A stretch of 10,603 nucleotides of DNA, from contig DASUVX010000006.1 in assembly GCA_036378735.1 (NCBI GenBank), forward strand, positions 1-10,603. Reading direction: 5' to 3'. Each line of letters begins with the position of its first letter. Position 1 is the stretch's first letter. The DNA is from GCA-003244245 sp036378735. Lineage in GTDB: Bacteria > Actinomycetota > Actinomycetes > Mycobacteriales > Pseudonocardiaceae. The translations under genes and the position numbers were made by a program. Below are positions 1 through 6,297 of this stretch, one piece after another. Below the pieces are notes generated by a model that did no database searches, was not told the DNA's origin, and saw nothing but the letters and a program-made list of their open reading frames with translations.

Positions 1-127
1 TGAACTGCCCGTCCTGGCGGTAGGCGTCCATCGGCATGATTGCCGGGTGCGACCTGGTGCCGTTGGCGCCGAACACGGCCTGGGCCAGCCGGTCCAGCTC
101 CCGGAACGGGTCGGTACGCATCAGCAT
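1..127 (-). CDS. hsp18: Small heat shock protein Hsp20/Hsp18 family, N-terminal fragment
   Basis: Only the first 42 codons lie in the window; the gene runs off the left edge. The ATG at 127 is followed by a second Met at codon 3. It is preceded by a strong purine-rich ribosome site (complement of 136-144, GGAGGGAGA) about 8 nt upstream. The product begins MLMRTDPFRELDRLAQ and continues with VMPMD-like residues (IMPMDAYRQDG). This matches my memory of the mycobacterial 18-kDa antigen, a small alpha-crystallin-type chaperone that holds unfolding proteins in soluble oligomers. The alpha-crystallin domain itself is outside the window, so the assignment rests on the N-terminal arm. It is divergent from an HspR-like regulator, and a stress sigma-factor-like promoter lies upstream, both fitting heat or redox-stress control. 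Confidence 0.82.
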   Translation of the reverse strand, partial: MLMRTDPFRELDRLAQAVFGANGTRSHPAIMPMDAYRQDGQF

Positions 128-204
128 CGTGGTTTCTCCCTCCTAGGCGTCGTCACGACGCGATCTGTAAGGCACTGCGGTGGTGGAGCAGTGTCACTTG
201 TGCC

Positions 205-230
205 AACGCGTATCCCCCTGAAACTGTTCC
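205..230 (-). promoter_or_regulatory. Putative SigH/SigE-type promoter of hsp18
   Basis: On the minus strand GGAAC (complement of 226-230) is followed after 18 nt by GTT (complement of 205-207), in the wider context GGGGAACA...CGTTGG. This resembles the mycobacterial ECF stress sigma consensus GGAAC/T...CGTT of SigH and SigE. It is correctly oriented, and would start transcription roughly 70 nt upstream of the hsp18 ATG. The motif match is seen directly; use of the site is inferred. Confidence 0.5.
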
Positions 231-245
231 CCATCGAGCACCTTT

Positions 246-266
246 GTTGATACCAATCGACTCAAG
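246..266. promoter_or_regulatory. Degenerate HAIR-like operator (HspR-type inverted repeat)
   Basis: The known HspR operator (HAIR) is CTTGAGT-N7-ACTCAAG. Here the right half-site ACTCAAG is perfect at 260-266. The left half at 246-252 reads GTTGATA, keeping the TTGA core at exactly 7 nt spacing. A second 7-bp inverted repeat, GCACCTT (238-244) and AAGGTGC (264-270), overlaps it. The site lies between hsp18 and the HspR-like gene, upstream of the stress-type promoter. Binding by the neighbouring MerR-family protein is inferred. Confidence 0.45.
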
Positions 267-391
267 GTGCGTCCACACCGTGGGGGCCCGGCATCGCGCG
301 CGCCTGTTCCCGGCGGCGCAGCACCGGACCGTCGCGATGAGAACCTGGTATAGCCGTTGTAGGATCGTGACGGTCGGCACCAGGAGAACCG

Positions 392-721
392 GTGACCCAG
401 CCGAGGCCCAGATCGAGCAGGCTCGACGACGACGACTACCCCGCCTACACCACGGGGCTCGCCGCCGAGCTGCTCGGCGTCCAACCGGCCTTCCTGCGCA
501 GCCTTGATGCGGCGGGTCTGCTCACGCCGAACCGTTCGCCAGGCGGCCAGCGCCGCTACTCGCGCGCCGAGTTGACGCTGGCCCTGCGGGTGCGCGAACT
601 ACTCGACGTGAACATGCCGCTGATCGCCGCCATCCGCATCGTCAGTCTCGAACGCCAGCTCGAAGCCGCCCACCGGCGCATCGCCTACCTCGAATCCACC
701 CACGGCCATTCAGCAGGCTGA
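392..721 (+). CDS. MerR-family transcriptional regulator, HspR-like
   Basis: A 109-residue DNA-binding protein. The GTG start at 392 is chosen because AGGAG (382-386) lies 5 nt upstream. Residues 19-44 (YTTGLAAELLGV...LDAAGLL) form a MerR helix-turn-helix, followed by the wing SPGGQRRYS (49-57). A helical stretch at about 60-101 ends in a short likely coiled coil (LERQLEAAHRRIAYLE), as in MerR dimers. It has no cysteine cluster for metal sensing and no large ligand domain. The layout is that of HspR, the heat-shock repressor, but it lacks the long C-terminal tail I recall for M. tuberculosis HspR and is not beside dnaK/dnaJ. Its position divergent from hsp18, with a HAIR-like site between, suggests it is a dedicated repressor of hsp18 and possibly of itself. 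It converges with the MacB-type permease gene, 22 bp away. Confidence 0.8.
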   Translation: MTQPRPRSSRLDDDDYPAYTTGLAAELLGVQPAFLRSLDAAGLLTPNRSPGGQRRYSRAELTLALRVRELLDVNMPLIAAIRIVSLERQLEAAHRRIAYLESTHGHSAG

Positions 722-743
722 ATGCGGTTGAGCGACGCGCGCA

Positions 744-1961
744 TCACTCGTAACGGAGGGCTTCGACCGGTCGTAGCCGAGCGGCCCGATTGGCCGGGTA
801 GCCGCCGGCGATGACACCAATCGCGAGGCTGATCCCGAACGCCAGCAGCACCGACGGGATGCTCACGCTGGGCGCGAAGTTTTTGAGAGTGGGTCCCAGC
901 GACGGGGCGAGGTGAGCGCCGAGCACCGACAACCCCACCCCGACGACAATGCCGATCACCCCGCCGAGGCCGGCCAGCACGACGGCCTCCACGAGGAACT
1001 GGTTGAGGATCGCGCTGCGGGTGGCGCCGATCGCTTTGCGAATGCCGATCTCCCGGGTTCGTTCGGTCACCGAGACCAGCATGATGTTCAGCACTCCGAT
1101 AGCACCGACGAGCAGCGAGATCGACGCGACGGACGCGGTGAACAGGGTGAGGATGCTCAAGACCTGGTTGAAGGCGTCCAGCCGGGTCCGCAGAGATTGA
1201 ACTTCGAAGTCTCTTTTCGCTGGATCCTGGATCCGGTGCCGGTCGCTGAGAACGCTGATCACCTGGTCCTCGGCGGCGGGCACGTCAGCTGCCTGATCGG
1301 CTTGGACGGTGATCTGGTTGAGTTTGTCGCCGCCGCCGAAGACATAACGGCGCGCGGTGTCCAGCGGCATGACCGCGTCGTTGTCCGCCGGCTCCCCCGC
1401 CGACTGCATCACACCGATGACCTGGAACGCCTGGTGGTTGAACCGGACCGTCTGGCGCAGCGCCGCCTCGGAGTCACCGAACAGGCTGCTCGCCACGGTG
1501 GGACCGAGAACCACCACCCTGGCAGTGGAGCGGGCCTGGGCGTGGTCGAAGAAGGTACCCAGCGCGATATCACGGTTGCTCACGCCGAGCCAGTCTTCGG
1601 TGGAGCCGACGACCTGCGAGCGGTACTTGTTGGTGTCGGTCTCGGCCAGGGCCTGGCCGGTCACGGCTGGGATGACGGCGGACGCATTGGCCACGTCCCG
1701 GCGCAACGCGTCCACGTCGGCGTCGATCAGATCCTTCGGGGGACCACCACCGGGAACGTTGCCGGTGGAGGGGACGATGGTGATCAAATTGGCCAGCGGC
1801 TGGATTCTTGCGTTAACCGAGGCCTGCACCCCGTTGCCGATCGCAACCAGCAGTATCACGGCTGCCACGCCGATGATGATGCCGAGCATGGTCAAAACAG
1901 AACGCAGCCGATGCGCGCGCAAACCTCGTAGCGCGATACCGACGGCTTCCCGCAGACTCAT
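744..1961 (-). CDS. ABC transporter permease, MacB/FtsX family
   Basis: A 405-residue inner-membrane permease with the MacB topology. One N-terminal membrane helix (about 21-43, LTMLGIIIGVAAVILL) is followed by a large extracytoplasmic MacB-PCD domain (about 45-265). Three C-terminal helices (about 269-296, 322-349, 368-389) form the FtsX domain. Family hallmarks are TERTREIGIRKAIGA in the cytoplasmic loop and the terminal AARLRPVEALRYE. Such proteins act as mechanotransmission pumps for lipoproteins, peptides or drugs, and need a MacB-type ATPase. No ATPase or membrane-fusion partner is adjacent: the upstream gene is divergent, and the downstream MerR gene is convergent. The ATG at 1961 has no clear Shine-Dalgarno sequence, but the N-terminus aligns with the family pattern. 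The substrate is unknown. Confidence 0.88.
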   Translation of the reverse strand: MSLREAVGIALRGLRAHRLRSVLTMLGIIIGVAAVILLVAIGNGVQASVNARIQPLANLITIVPSTGNVPGGGPPKDLIDADVDALRRDVANASAVIPAVTGQALAETDTNKYRSQVVGSTEDWLGVSNRDIALGTFFDHAQARSTARVVVLGPTVASSLFGDSEAALRQTVRFNHQAFQVIGVMQSAGEPADNDAVMPLDTARRYVFGGGDKLNQITVQADQAADVPAAEDQVISVLSDRHRIQDPAKRDFEVQSLRTRLDAFNQVLSILTLFTASVASISLLVGAIGVLNIMLVSVTERTREIGIRKAIGATRSAILNQFLVEAVVLAGLGGVIGIVVGVGLSVLGAHLAPSLGPTLKNFAPSVSIPSVLLAFGISLAIGVIAGGYPANRAARLRPVEALRYE

Positions 1962-2021
1962 TGTCTTTGACGTAACCAGTGATCGGCGCCGCCCACAAGT
2001 GCTTTATCGCACAGCAGCGGC

Positions 2022-2027
2022 AGGAGG
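2022..2027 (+). promoter_or_regulatory. Ribosome binding site fixing the GTG start at 2032
   Basis: AGGAGG at 2022-2027 lies 4 nt before GTG 2032. It is the only strong site near the start of the methyltransferase-family gene. It argues against a longer reading that would extend leftward, antisense through the permease gene. Confidence 0.55.
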
Positions 2028-2031
2028 TTTC

Positions 2032-2721
2032 GTGGCGATTCCGTGGTCGATTCCAGACCGGTTCGACGGGGGATTGCGCCGGCCGGATCTGGCCGGCCCG
2101 GCATGGCTGCAACCGGCCGGCCCGCCTCACGCGGGCACATGGCACTGGTTGGCAGCCGGGACCGTGCTGGCCTGCTGGGGGTTGTTCGCGGTGGTCTGGC
2201 TGGTGGGAGCGATCTACAACTCGCGGCGGGCACCGTCGGTCCGGGAACGGACCGCCGCCGTCTCACCCTGGCTCATCGGGACCGCCGCGGTGCTGGTGCT
2301 CACCCGGCTCGTGCCGGCCGGGCTTTGGCGTCCGATCACGGTCGACGCGCGTTGGCTGGTGGTGGCCGGCATCACCCTGCTCGCCGTCTGCACCACGTTC
2401 ACCCTGTGGGCCCGGGCCGCGCTAGGCACGATGTGGACGTCGGCGGCGGTGGTCAAGGACGATCATGTACTACGCACCGACGGCCCGTACGGCATCACCC
2501 GGCACCCGATCTACACCGGCCTGCTCGGAATGCTGGCCGGCACCGCTTTCATCGAGGGGTTGGGCCGGTGGGTGGCCTTCTTCATGCTGGGTGTGCTACT
2601 GGTCGGGTTGAAGATACGGGCCGAGGAACGGCTGCTGGAGCGCGCCCTCGGCGCCGCCCATAACCAGTACCGCCAGCGAGTGCCGCTGCTCATTCCCCGG
2701 CTGCGGGCCGGACCGAAGTAG
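2032..2721 (+). CDS. Isoprenylcysteine carboxyl methyltransferase (ICMT/PEMT)-family membrane protein
   Basis: A 229-residue polytopic protein. Hydrophobic segments lie at about 39-62, 79-99, 108-130 and 160-193 (likely two helices). The conserved C-terminal signature is present: GPYGITRHPIYTG (151-163), then RAEERLL (197-203), Y213 and VPLLIP (217-222). In ICMT-family enzymes this region binds S-adenosylmethionine at the membrane. Actinobacteria do not make prenylated CaaX proteins, so the acceptor here is unknown; a lipid or small amphipathic molecule is plausible. The frame stays open far upstream, but that part is antisense to the permease gene and is rejected. It is divergent from the permease gene, so both promoters must lie in the 70-bp gap (1962-2031), where I see no convincing -35/-10 pair. 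Confidence 0.82.
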   Translation: MAIPWSIPDRFDGGLRRPDLAGPAWLQPAGPPHAGTWHWLAAGTVLACWGLFAVVWLVGAIYNSRRAPSVRERTAAVSPWLIGTAAVLVLTRLVPAGLWRPITVDARWLVVAGITLLAVCTTFTLWARAALGTMWTSAAVVKDDHVLRTDGPYGITRHPIYTGLLGMLAGTAFIEGLGRWVAFFMLGVLLVGLKIRAEERLLERALGAAHNQYRQRVPLLIPRLRAGPK

Positions 2722-2829
2722 CCGACGGGCCATCCTTTCCGGCTCCGCCACACCGGGTCGCTACGCTGCGCAAGCGCGCCCGTTGTGTACCCTCACAGCA
2801 CTTGTGACCTAACCGGGAGGAAAAGCCCG

Positions 2830-3696
2830 ATGCGCCACCGCCTCGTCAAGGCCCGTCGCCGCCGTGCACGTACTGCGGCGATGGCGTCGGCCGCGGTCGC
2901 GGCGACAGTGTCGGTCGGCGTGCTGGTGCCCGGCACCGCATCGGCCGTCAGCCCGGCGTGGGCGCCGAACGCGCAGGCCACCATCCACCCCGGGGTGGTC
3001 ACCAACACGCAGGGCGGCGGCGAGTGCACCGCCAACTTCATCTTCTACAACGCCACCGACGTGTTCCTCGGCCAGGCTGCGCACTGCGCCGGCACCGGAG
3101 CTCCGACCGAGACCAGCGGCTGCACCTCGGCCACCAAACCGCTGGGCACCCCGGTCACCATCGGCGGCGCCAGCAAGCCGGGCACCCTGGTCTACAGCTC
3201 GTGGATCACTATGGCCAAGCTGGGCGAGAAGGATGCCAATACCTGCGCATTCAACGACTTCGCCCTCGTCAAGATTGATCCGGCTGACCTAGGAAAGATC
3301 AACCCCAGCGTGCCGTTCTTCGGCGGACCCATCGGTATCTTCTCCGGCTCAACTGCGCTCGGCGACCGCATATTCACCTACGGTAATTCGCCGCTGCGGG
3401 GCGGGCTCGGCGCGCTGTCCCCGAAGACCGGATTCAGCCTTGGCGACGACGGCGGCGGTTGGTCGCACACGTGTTACACCGCAACGCCTGGAATCCCCGG
3501 TGACTCCGGCAGTGCAGTCCTGAGCGGCGACGGAAAAGCATTGGGCGTGCTGACCTCACTGGCGGTGGCTCCGCTGGCCGCCAGCAACGGCGTGGGTGAC
3601 ATGTCCCGAGAACTGGACTACCTCAACGCCCACGGTGAGCTGGGCACGATCACGCTGGCGCTGGGCACCGAGCCTTTCCATCCCGCTGTCGCCTGA
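2830..3696 (+). CDS. Secreted trypsin-like (S1 family) serine protease
   Basis: A 288-residue protein starting at ATG 2830, with GGGAGG (2815-2820) 9 nt upstream. The N-terminus has a strongly basic stretch (RRRRAR, 9-14), a hydrophobic core (about 16-33) and an Ala-X-Ala cleavage motif ending at about residue 39 (TASA). This is a probable Sec-type signal peptide; the arginines do not form a clear Tat box. The catalytic triad can be read directly: H85 in QAAHCAG, D143 in FNDFALV and S226 in PGDSGSAV. C66 and C86 could form the usual His-loop disulphide; C98, C139 and C215 are also present. All chymotrypsin-fold signatures are intact, so an active exported endopeptidase is expected. Its substrate is unknown. 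A longer upstream reading to 2785 would bury the signal peptide and has no ribosome site. Confidence 0.87.
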   Translation: MRHRLVKARRRRARTAAMASAAVAATVSVGVLVPGTASAVSPAWAPNAQATIHPGVVTNTQGGGECTANFIFYNATDVFLGQAAHCAGTGAPTETSGCTSATKPLGTPVTIGGASKPGTLVYSSWITMAKLGEKDANTCAFNDFALVKIDPADLGKINPSVPFFGGPIGIFSGSTALGDRIFTYGNSPLRGGLGALSPKTGFSLGDDGGGWSHTCYTATPGIPGDSGSAVLSGDGKALGVLTSLAVAPLAASNGVGDMSRELDYLNAHGELGTITLALGTEPFHPAVA

Positions 3697-3725
3697 CTGC
3701 AACAACGCGGTAGCTGTGCAACGCT

Positions 3726-4760
3726 GTGGTGGTGCAGCTGGGGATGGTGGGCTTAGGGCGGATGGGTGCCAACATCGTGCGGCGGTTGCTGCGCGGCGGG
3801 CATGACTGCGTCGTCTACGACGTCAATGATGCGGTGGTTTCGCAGCTGGTCGGCGAAGGCGCGGCGGGCACGAGTTCGCTGGCAGATTTCGCCGCCGCGT
3901 TGAAGCCGCCCCGGGCTGCTTGGATCATGGTCCCCACCGCGCTGGCCGGCCAGATCGTCGAGCAGCTCGCCGCGCACTTCGAACCGGGCGACATCATCAT
4001 CGACGGAGGCAACAGCTACTACCGCGATGATGTGGATAGGGCCCGCGCGCTGGGCGAGCGCGGCATCCACTATGTCGACGTGGGCACCAGCGGCGGCGTG
4101 TGGGGCATCGAGCGTGGGTACTGCTTGATGATCGGCGGCGAGGCGGATCCGATCGCACACCTCGACCCGATCTTCCGCACCCTCGCGCCAGGCGTGTCCG
4201 GCGCGATCCGCACTCCGGGGCGGGACGGCGAGCCCAGCACCGCCGAACAGGGCTACCTGCACTGCGGGCCGCCGGGCGCGGGCCACTTCGTCAAGATGGT
4301 GCACAACGGCATCGAGTACGGGCTGATGGCCGCCTACGCCGAGGGCTTCAACGTGCTGCGCCACGCCGGCATCGGCCGCAGCGAGACTGGCGTGACTCAG
4401 GCCGACGCCGAGACCGCGCCGCTGCGCGAGCCCGAGTACTACCAGTACGACTTCGACATTCCCGCGGTGGCCGAGCTGTGGCGGCGCGGCACCGTGATCG
4501 CCTCGTGGCTGCTCGACCTCACCGCCAGCGCGCTGCGCGAGTCACCGGGCTTGACCGAATTCAGCGGGCGGATCTCCGATTCCGGCGAGGGGCGCTGGAC
4601 GGTGCTGGCCGCCGTCGACGAGGGCGTCCCGGCCAACGTGCTGAGCGCGGCGCTGTACGAACGCTTCAGCTCGCGCCGCGAGGGTGACTACGGCGGCAAG
4701 CTGATCTCCGCAATGCGCAAGCAGTTCGGCGGCCACGTCGAACGCCCCACCGGCGAGTAA
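3726..4760 (+). CDS. gnd: 6-phosphogluconate dehydrogenase, decarboxylating, short (Gnd2-like) form
   Basis: It oxidises and decarboxylates 6-phosphogluconate to ribulose 5-phosphate in the pentose phosphate pathway. At 344 residues it is the short form, well below the roughly 470 residues of classical Gnd. An N-terminal Rossmann motif GLGRMG (9-14) is followed by strand 2 ending in Asp (VYD, D32), which suggests NAD rather than NADP. Substrate-site blocks are IIDGGNSYY (91-99), TSGGVWG (121-127) and HFVKMVHNGIEY, with K190 and N194. The C-terminal helical domain includes ISDSGEGRW. All key residues are present. Three consecutive GTG codons (3726, 3729, 3732) could each be the start, and no good ribosome site separates them. 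The family N-terminus (QLGMVGLG) favours the last or middle one. The gap to the protease gene is only 29 bp, so cotranscription is possible without a functional link being obvious. Confidence 0.93.
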   Translation: MVVQLGMVGLGRMGANIVRRLLRGGHDCVVYDVNDAVVSQLVGEGAAGTSSLADFAAALKPPRAAWIMVPTALAGQIVEQLAAHFEPGDIIIDGGNSYYRDDVDRARALGERGIHYVDVGTSGGVWGIERGYCLMIGGEADPIAHLDPIFRTLAPGVSGAIRTPGRDGEPSTAEQGYLHCGPPGAGHFVKMVHNGIEYGLMAAYAEGFNVLRHAGIGRSETGVTQADAETAPLREPEYYQYDFDIPAVAELWRRGTVIASWLLDLTASALRESPGLTEFSGRISDSGEGRWTVLAAVDEGVPANVLSAALYERFSSRREGDYGGKLISAMRKQFGGHVERPTGE

Positions 4761-4795
4761 CCCCGCTTCGCTTGCCCGACCCCGACGCTTTTTCA

Positions 4796-4861
4796 CCCCG
4801 ACATGGAGACATATCGGGGTGAACGGAGGCCGTTTCACCCCGATATGTCTCCATGTCGCGG
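4796..4861. repeat. Palindromic hairpin element, copy 1
   Basis: A 28-bp left arm (4796-4823) and right arm (4834-4861) are reverse complements except for one mismatch (4798 versus 4859). They are separated by the 10-nt loop CGGAGGCCGT. A nested hairpin also exists: TTCACCCCGA (4792-4801) pairs with TCGGGGTGAA (4814-4823) around 12 nt. The element starts 35 bp after the gnd stop. On the other strand it ends the reading frame of a glyoxalase gene fragment. It has no poly-T tail typical of an intrinsic terminator, although such a stem could still stop RNA polymerase from both sides. A second copy lies at 6298-6365. I cannot name the family. Confidence 0.9.
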
Positions 4862-5017
4862 GTCAGGATGCGGATCAGTCTGAGGAACCGGGTTGGTCGC
4901 GAAGTAGTCCCCACCGAGCCGCTCGAGCGGCAGCCCCAGCGCGTCGACGTAGAGCTTCCTGCTCGTCGGGGGCCTGGCGCGATGATGCTGACGCTGGCGA
5001 TGAAACCGCACCTCCAT
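4862..5017 (-). pseudogene. VOC/glyoxalase-family gene fragment, frameshifted and 3'-truncated
   Basis: From ATG 5017 the minus strand starts MEVRF. The family-like continuation IASVSIIAPGP is then read in another frame, and PTSRKLYVDALGLPL with LGGDYFA return in the first frame. This matches the start of a small glyoxalase/bleomycin-resistance-fold (VOC) protein after correcting one extra T near the TTT of codon 5 and one missing C in the run near 4968-4972. The homology stops after DYFATN. A further dozen codons lead into the palindromic element, whose arm supplies RHGDISG and a TGA stop at 4835-4837. The remaining 60-70% of the usual VOC protein is missing. It is thus a decayed N-terminal remnant; the original activity cannot be assigned. 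Confidence 0.6.
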
Positions 5018-5190
5018 GGCCCTAACCTTCGCACGGTCGCAAGTTGCGCCAGGGTCAAGCTGGCTGGTGGTGGACCGATCATCTAGACCCTTCGGATACA
5101 CTTCTTGCGACTCATCCAGAGGATCCGAGGGACCTGGCCCGATGACGGTCCGGCATCCTGCTCCGGCGTGGTGCCAATGCCAGGATCGAT
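5018..5190. other. Divergent intergenic region with a small palindrome
   Basis: This gap separates the VOC fragment from the acetyltransferase gene. It contains CGCAA-G-TTGCG at 5038-5048. On the minus strand TTGACC (complement of 5053-5058) sits just upstream of it, an arrangement reminiscent of MerR-type promoters that often precede VOC genes. No convincing -10 box is found at the right distance. TACACT at 5097-5102 might be a -10 for the acetyltransferase, but no matching -35 is clear. Confidence 0.25.
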
Positions 5191-5204
5191 GAGGAGAAAT
5201 CGTC

Positions 5205-5768
5205 GTGGCTCCCCGTGCGCACCCACATTGCCGTCTTGCCGGACCGTCCGACGCCCCGGCCATCGCGGCCCTGCACGCCGACAGTTGGCGCCGCCACTAC
5301 CGAGGGGTCTATTCCGACGCCTTCCTCGACGGTGATGTCGCCGCAGACCGACTCCTGGTCTGGCGCAACCGGCTGGCCGAGCCTGACCCGCTGCACTACA
5401 CCATCCTTGCCGAGGACGGCGATGACCTGGTCGGCTTCGCGCATACCGTCTTTGAGGACGACCCGACCTGGGGAGCGTTGCTGGACAACCTGCACGTCGT
5501 CTACGGCCGCAAGCGCAACGGTCTCGGCTCGCGGTTGCTCGCCTTGACGGCCCGAGCGGTCATCCAACGACGAGTCAGCACTGCTCTCTATCTATGGGTC
5601 AACCAACAAAACACCGAGGCCCAAGCCTTCTACCAGGCGCGGGGCGGGACGCGTGTGGGCAGCCGCCGAAGTTTACCGCCCGGCGGGGTGCCGGGCCGCC
5701 TGAACGGCTCGCCGACCGCGCTGCGTTACGCCTGGCCCGATCCTGCCGGACTGCTCGCGTGGCGGTGA
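5205..5768 (+). CDS. GNAT-family N-acetyltransferase
   Basis: A 187-residue protein that probably transfers an acetyl group from acetyl-CoA to an amine. GTG 5205 is chosen because GAGGAG (5191-5196) lies 8 nt upstream. The fold signatures are complete: an N-terminal motif C/D region with ALHADSWRRHYRG (22-34), strand beta-4 LDNLHVVYG followed by the acetyl-CoA loop RKRNGLGSRLL (102-112, R/Q-x-x-G-x-G type), and motif B WVNQQNTEAQAFYQARGG (131-148). The last 35 residues are variable. The order and spacing are those of single-domain GNATs acting on small molecules or protein N-termini; the substrate cannot be told. It is an intact gene flanked on both sides by gene fragments, so it may have arrived with the same rearrangements. 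Confidence 0.85.
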   Translation: MAPRAHPHCRLAGPSDAPAIAALHADSWRRHYRGVYSDAFLDGDVAADRLLVWRNRLAEPDPLHYTILAEDGDDLVGFAHTVFEDDPTWGALLDNLHVVYGRKRNGLGSRLLALTARAVIQRRVSTALYLWVNQQNTEAQAFYQARGGTRVGSRRSLPPGGVPGRLNGSPTALRYAWPDPAGLLAWR

Positions 5769-5769
5769 G

Positions 5770-5919
5770 CGACTCCCCAGGTCGGGGTTGCAGGTGTAGA
5801 GGGTAAGTCATGGGCGAGGGCCACGGCAGCGATCATCGCATCGTAGCGCGTGCAGTTGGCTTGCGTCCGGCGCGCCGCAGCGACGCTGCCACCTTGTCGA
5901 ACGGTAGCGGATCGAAGTC
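5770..5919 (-). pseudogene. VapC (PIN-domain) toxin C-terminal fragment with frameshifts
   Basis: On the minus strand three frames together give a VapC-like C-terminus. FDPLPFDKVAA and RRAGRKP (about 5919-5855) come first, then YDAMIAAVALAHDLP (about 5850-5805) in a second frame, then LYTCNPDLG in a third. The match is to the family pattern FDPLPFD...RKP...MIAATALAN.LPLYTRNPDDF. Two single-base length changes break it, one before RYDAM and one in the CCC run after DLP, and a TGA at 5833-5835 closes the first frame. The N-terminal part of the PIN domain and any VapB antitoxin are absent. In VapC the Asp of this block is a Mg-binding RNase residue. Here the gene cannot make a functional toxin. 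Confidence 0.55.
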
Positions 5920-6095
5920 TGGCTGAGATGGCTGGGACCGCCAGCGTACCGACCGCAGGTCTGGCCGGCGCGGAACCCGACACACCGGCGCGTGGTTCGC
6001 TTCTGGCCGGACGGGACGGTCCCGACGACGAGATCCTCGTTGGCTCCGCCATGGGCGCAGCGTGCCCGTGGTCGAGCCGTCGCCCGAGGACTGCG
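5920..6095. other. Unassigned stretch between two gene fragments
   Basis: I find no recognisable gene, RNA or regulatory element here. The plus strand is open (part of a frame from 5850 to 6371), but the translation is low-complexity and has no family resemblance. It may contain decayed upstream parts of the methyltransferase gene. Confidence 0.4.
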
Positions 6096-6287
6096 CCGTT
6101 AGCCGCAGCGCTCGGCGAGCCGTGGCTGAGCTTCTTCTCGCCGACCGAGATGGCTGCTCTGCTGGACAGCTGTGGCTTCGCAGTAGTTGAGCAGGTAGCT
6201 CAGCGAGGTCAGGTGGATCCCGCGTTGTGGCAGCGCTCGGATGATCTCTGTCCGGTCGGGCTGTCCCAGCTTGCCCGCGCAAGGATC
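6096..6287 (+). pseudogene. C-terminal fragment of a leucine carboxyl methyltransferase (LCM)-family SAM-dependent methyltransferase
   Basis: The plus strand encodes AAALGEPWLSFFSPTEMA, then LLDSCGFAVVEQV and LWQRSDDL, ending LSQLARARI at 6287. This is the C-terminal pattern of mycobacterial putative SAM-dependent methyltransferases of the LCM/TIGR00027 family (GEPWLSFF.P.E...LL...GF..VEHV...ALW.R.D.L.....LS.LA.A.V). The roughly 200 preceding residues with the SAM-binding core are missing. The same frame reads on through the palindromic element to a stop at 6369-6371, adding about 27 foreign residues (PDMETYRGK...). It is most likely a dead 3' remnant left by a deletion or recombination. Confidence 0.55.
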
Positions 6288-6297
6288 CCGACTCCCA

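Noticed and set aside
912..1931. Long plus-strand open frame of 339 codons
   Set aside because: It is fully antisense to the well-conserved MacB-type permease; its translation is rich in Asp, His, Arg and Gln, with no family resemblance, as expected from a GC-rich shadow frame.
1357..2031. Upstream extension of the ICMT-family gene
   Set aside because: It runs antisense through the permease gene, and the AGGAGG site with GTG at 2032 gives a protein of normal family length.
2782..2829. Promoter for the serine protease at TACCCT (2788-2793)
   Set aside because: It resembles a -10 box, but there is no acceptable -35 or extended -10 motif, so the evidence is too thin to annotate.
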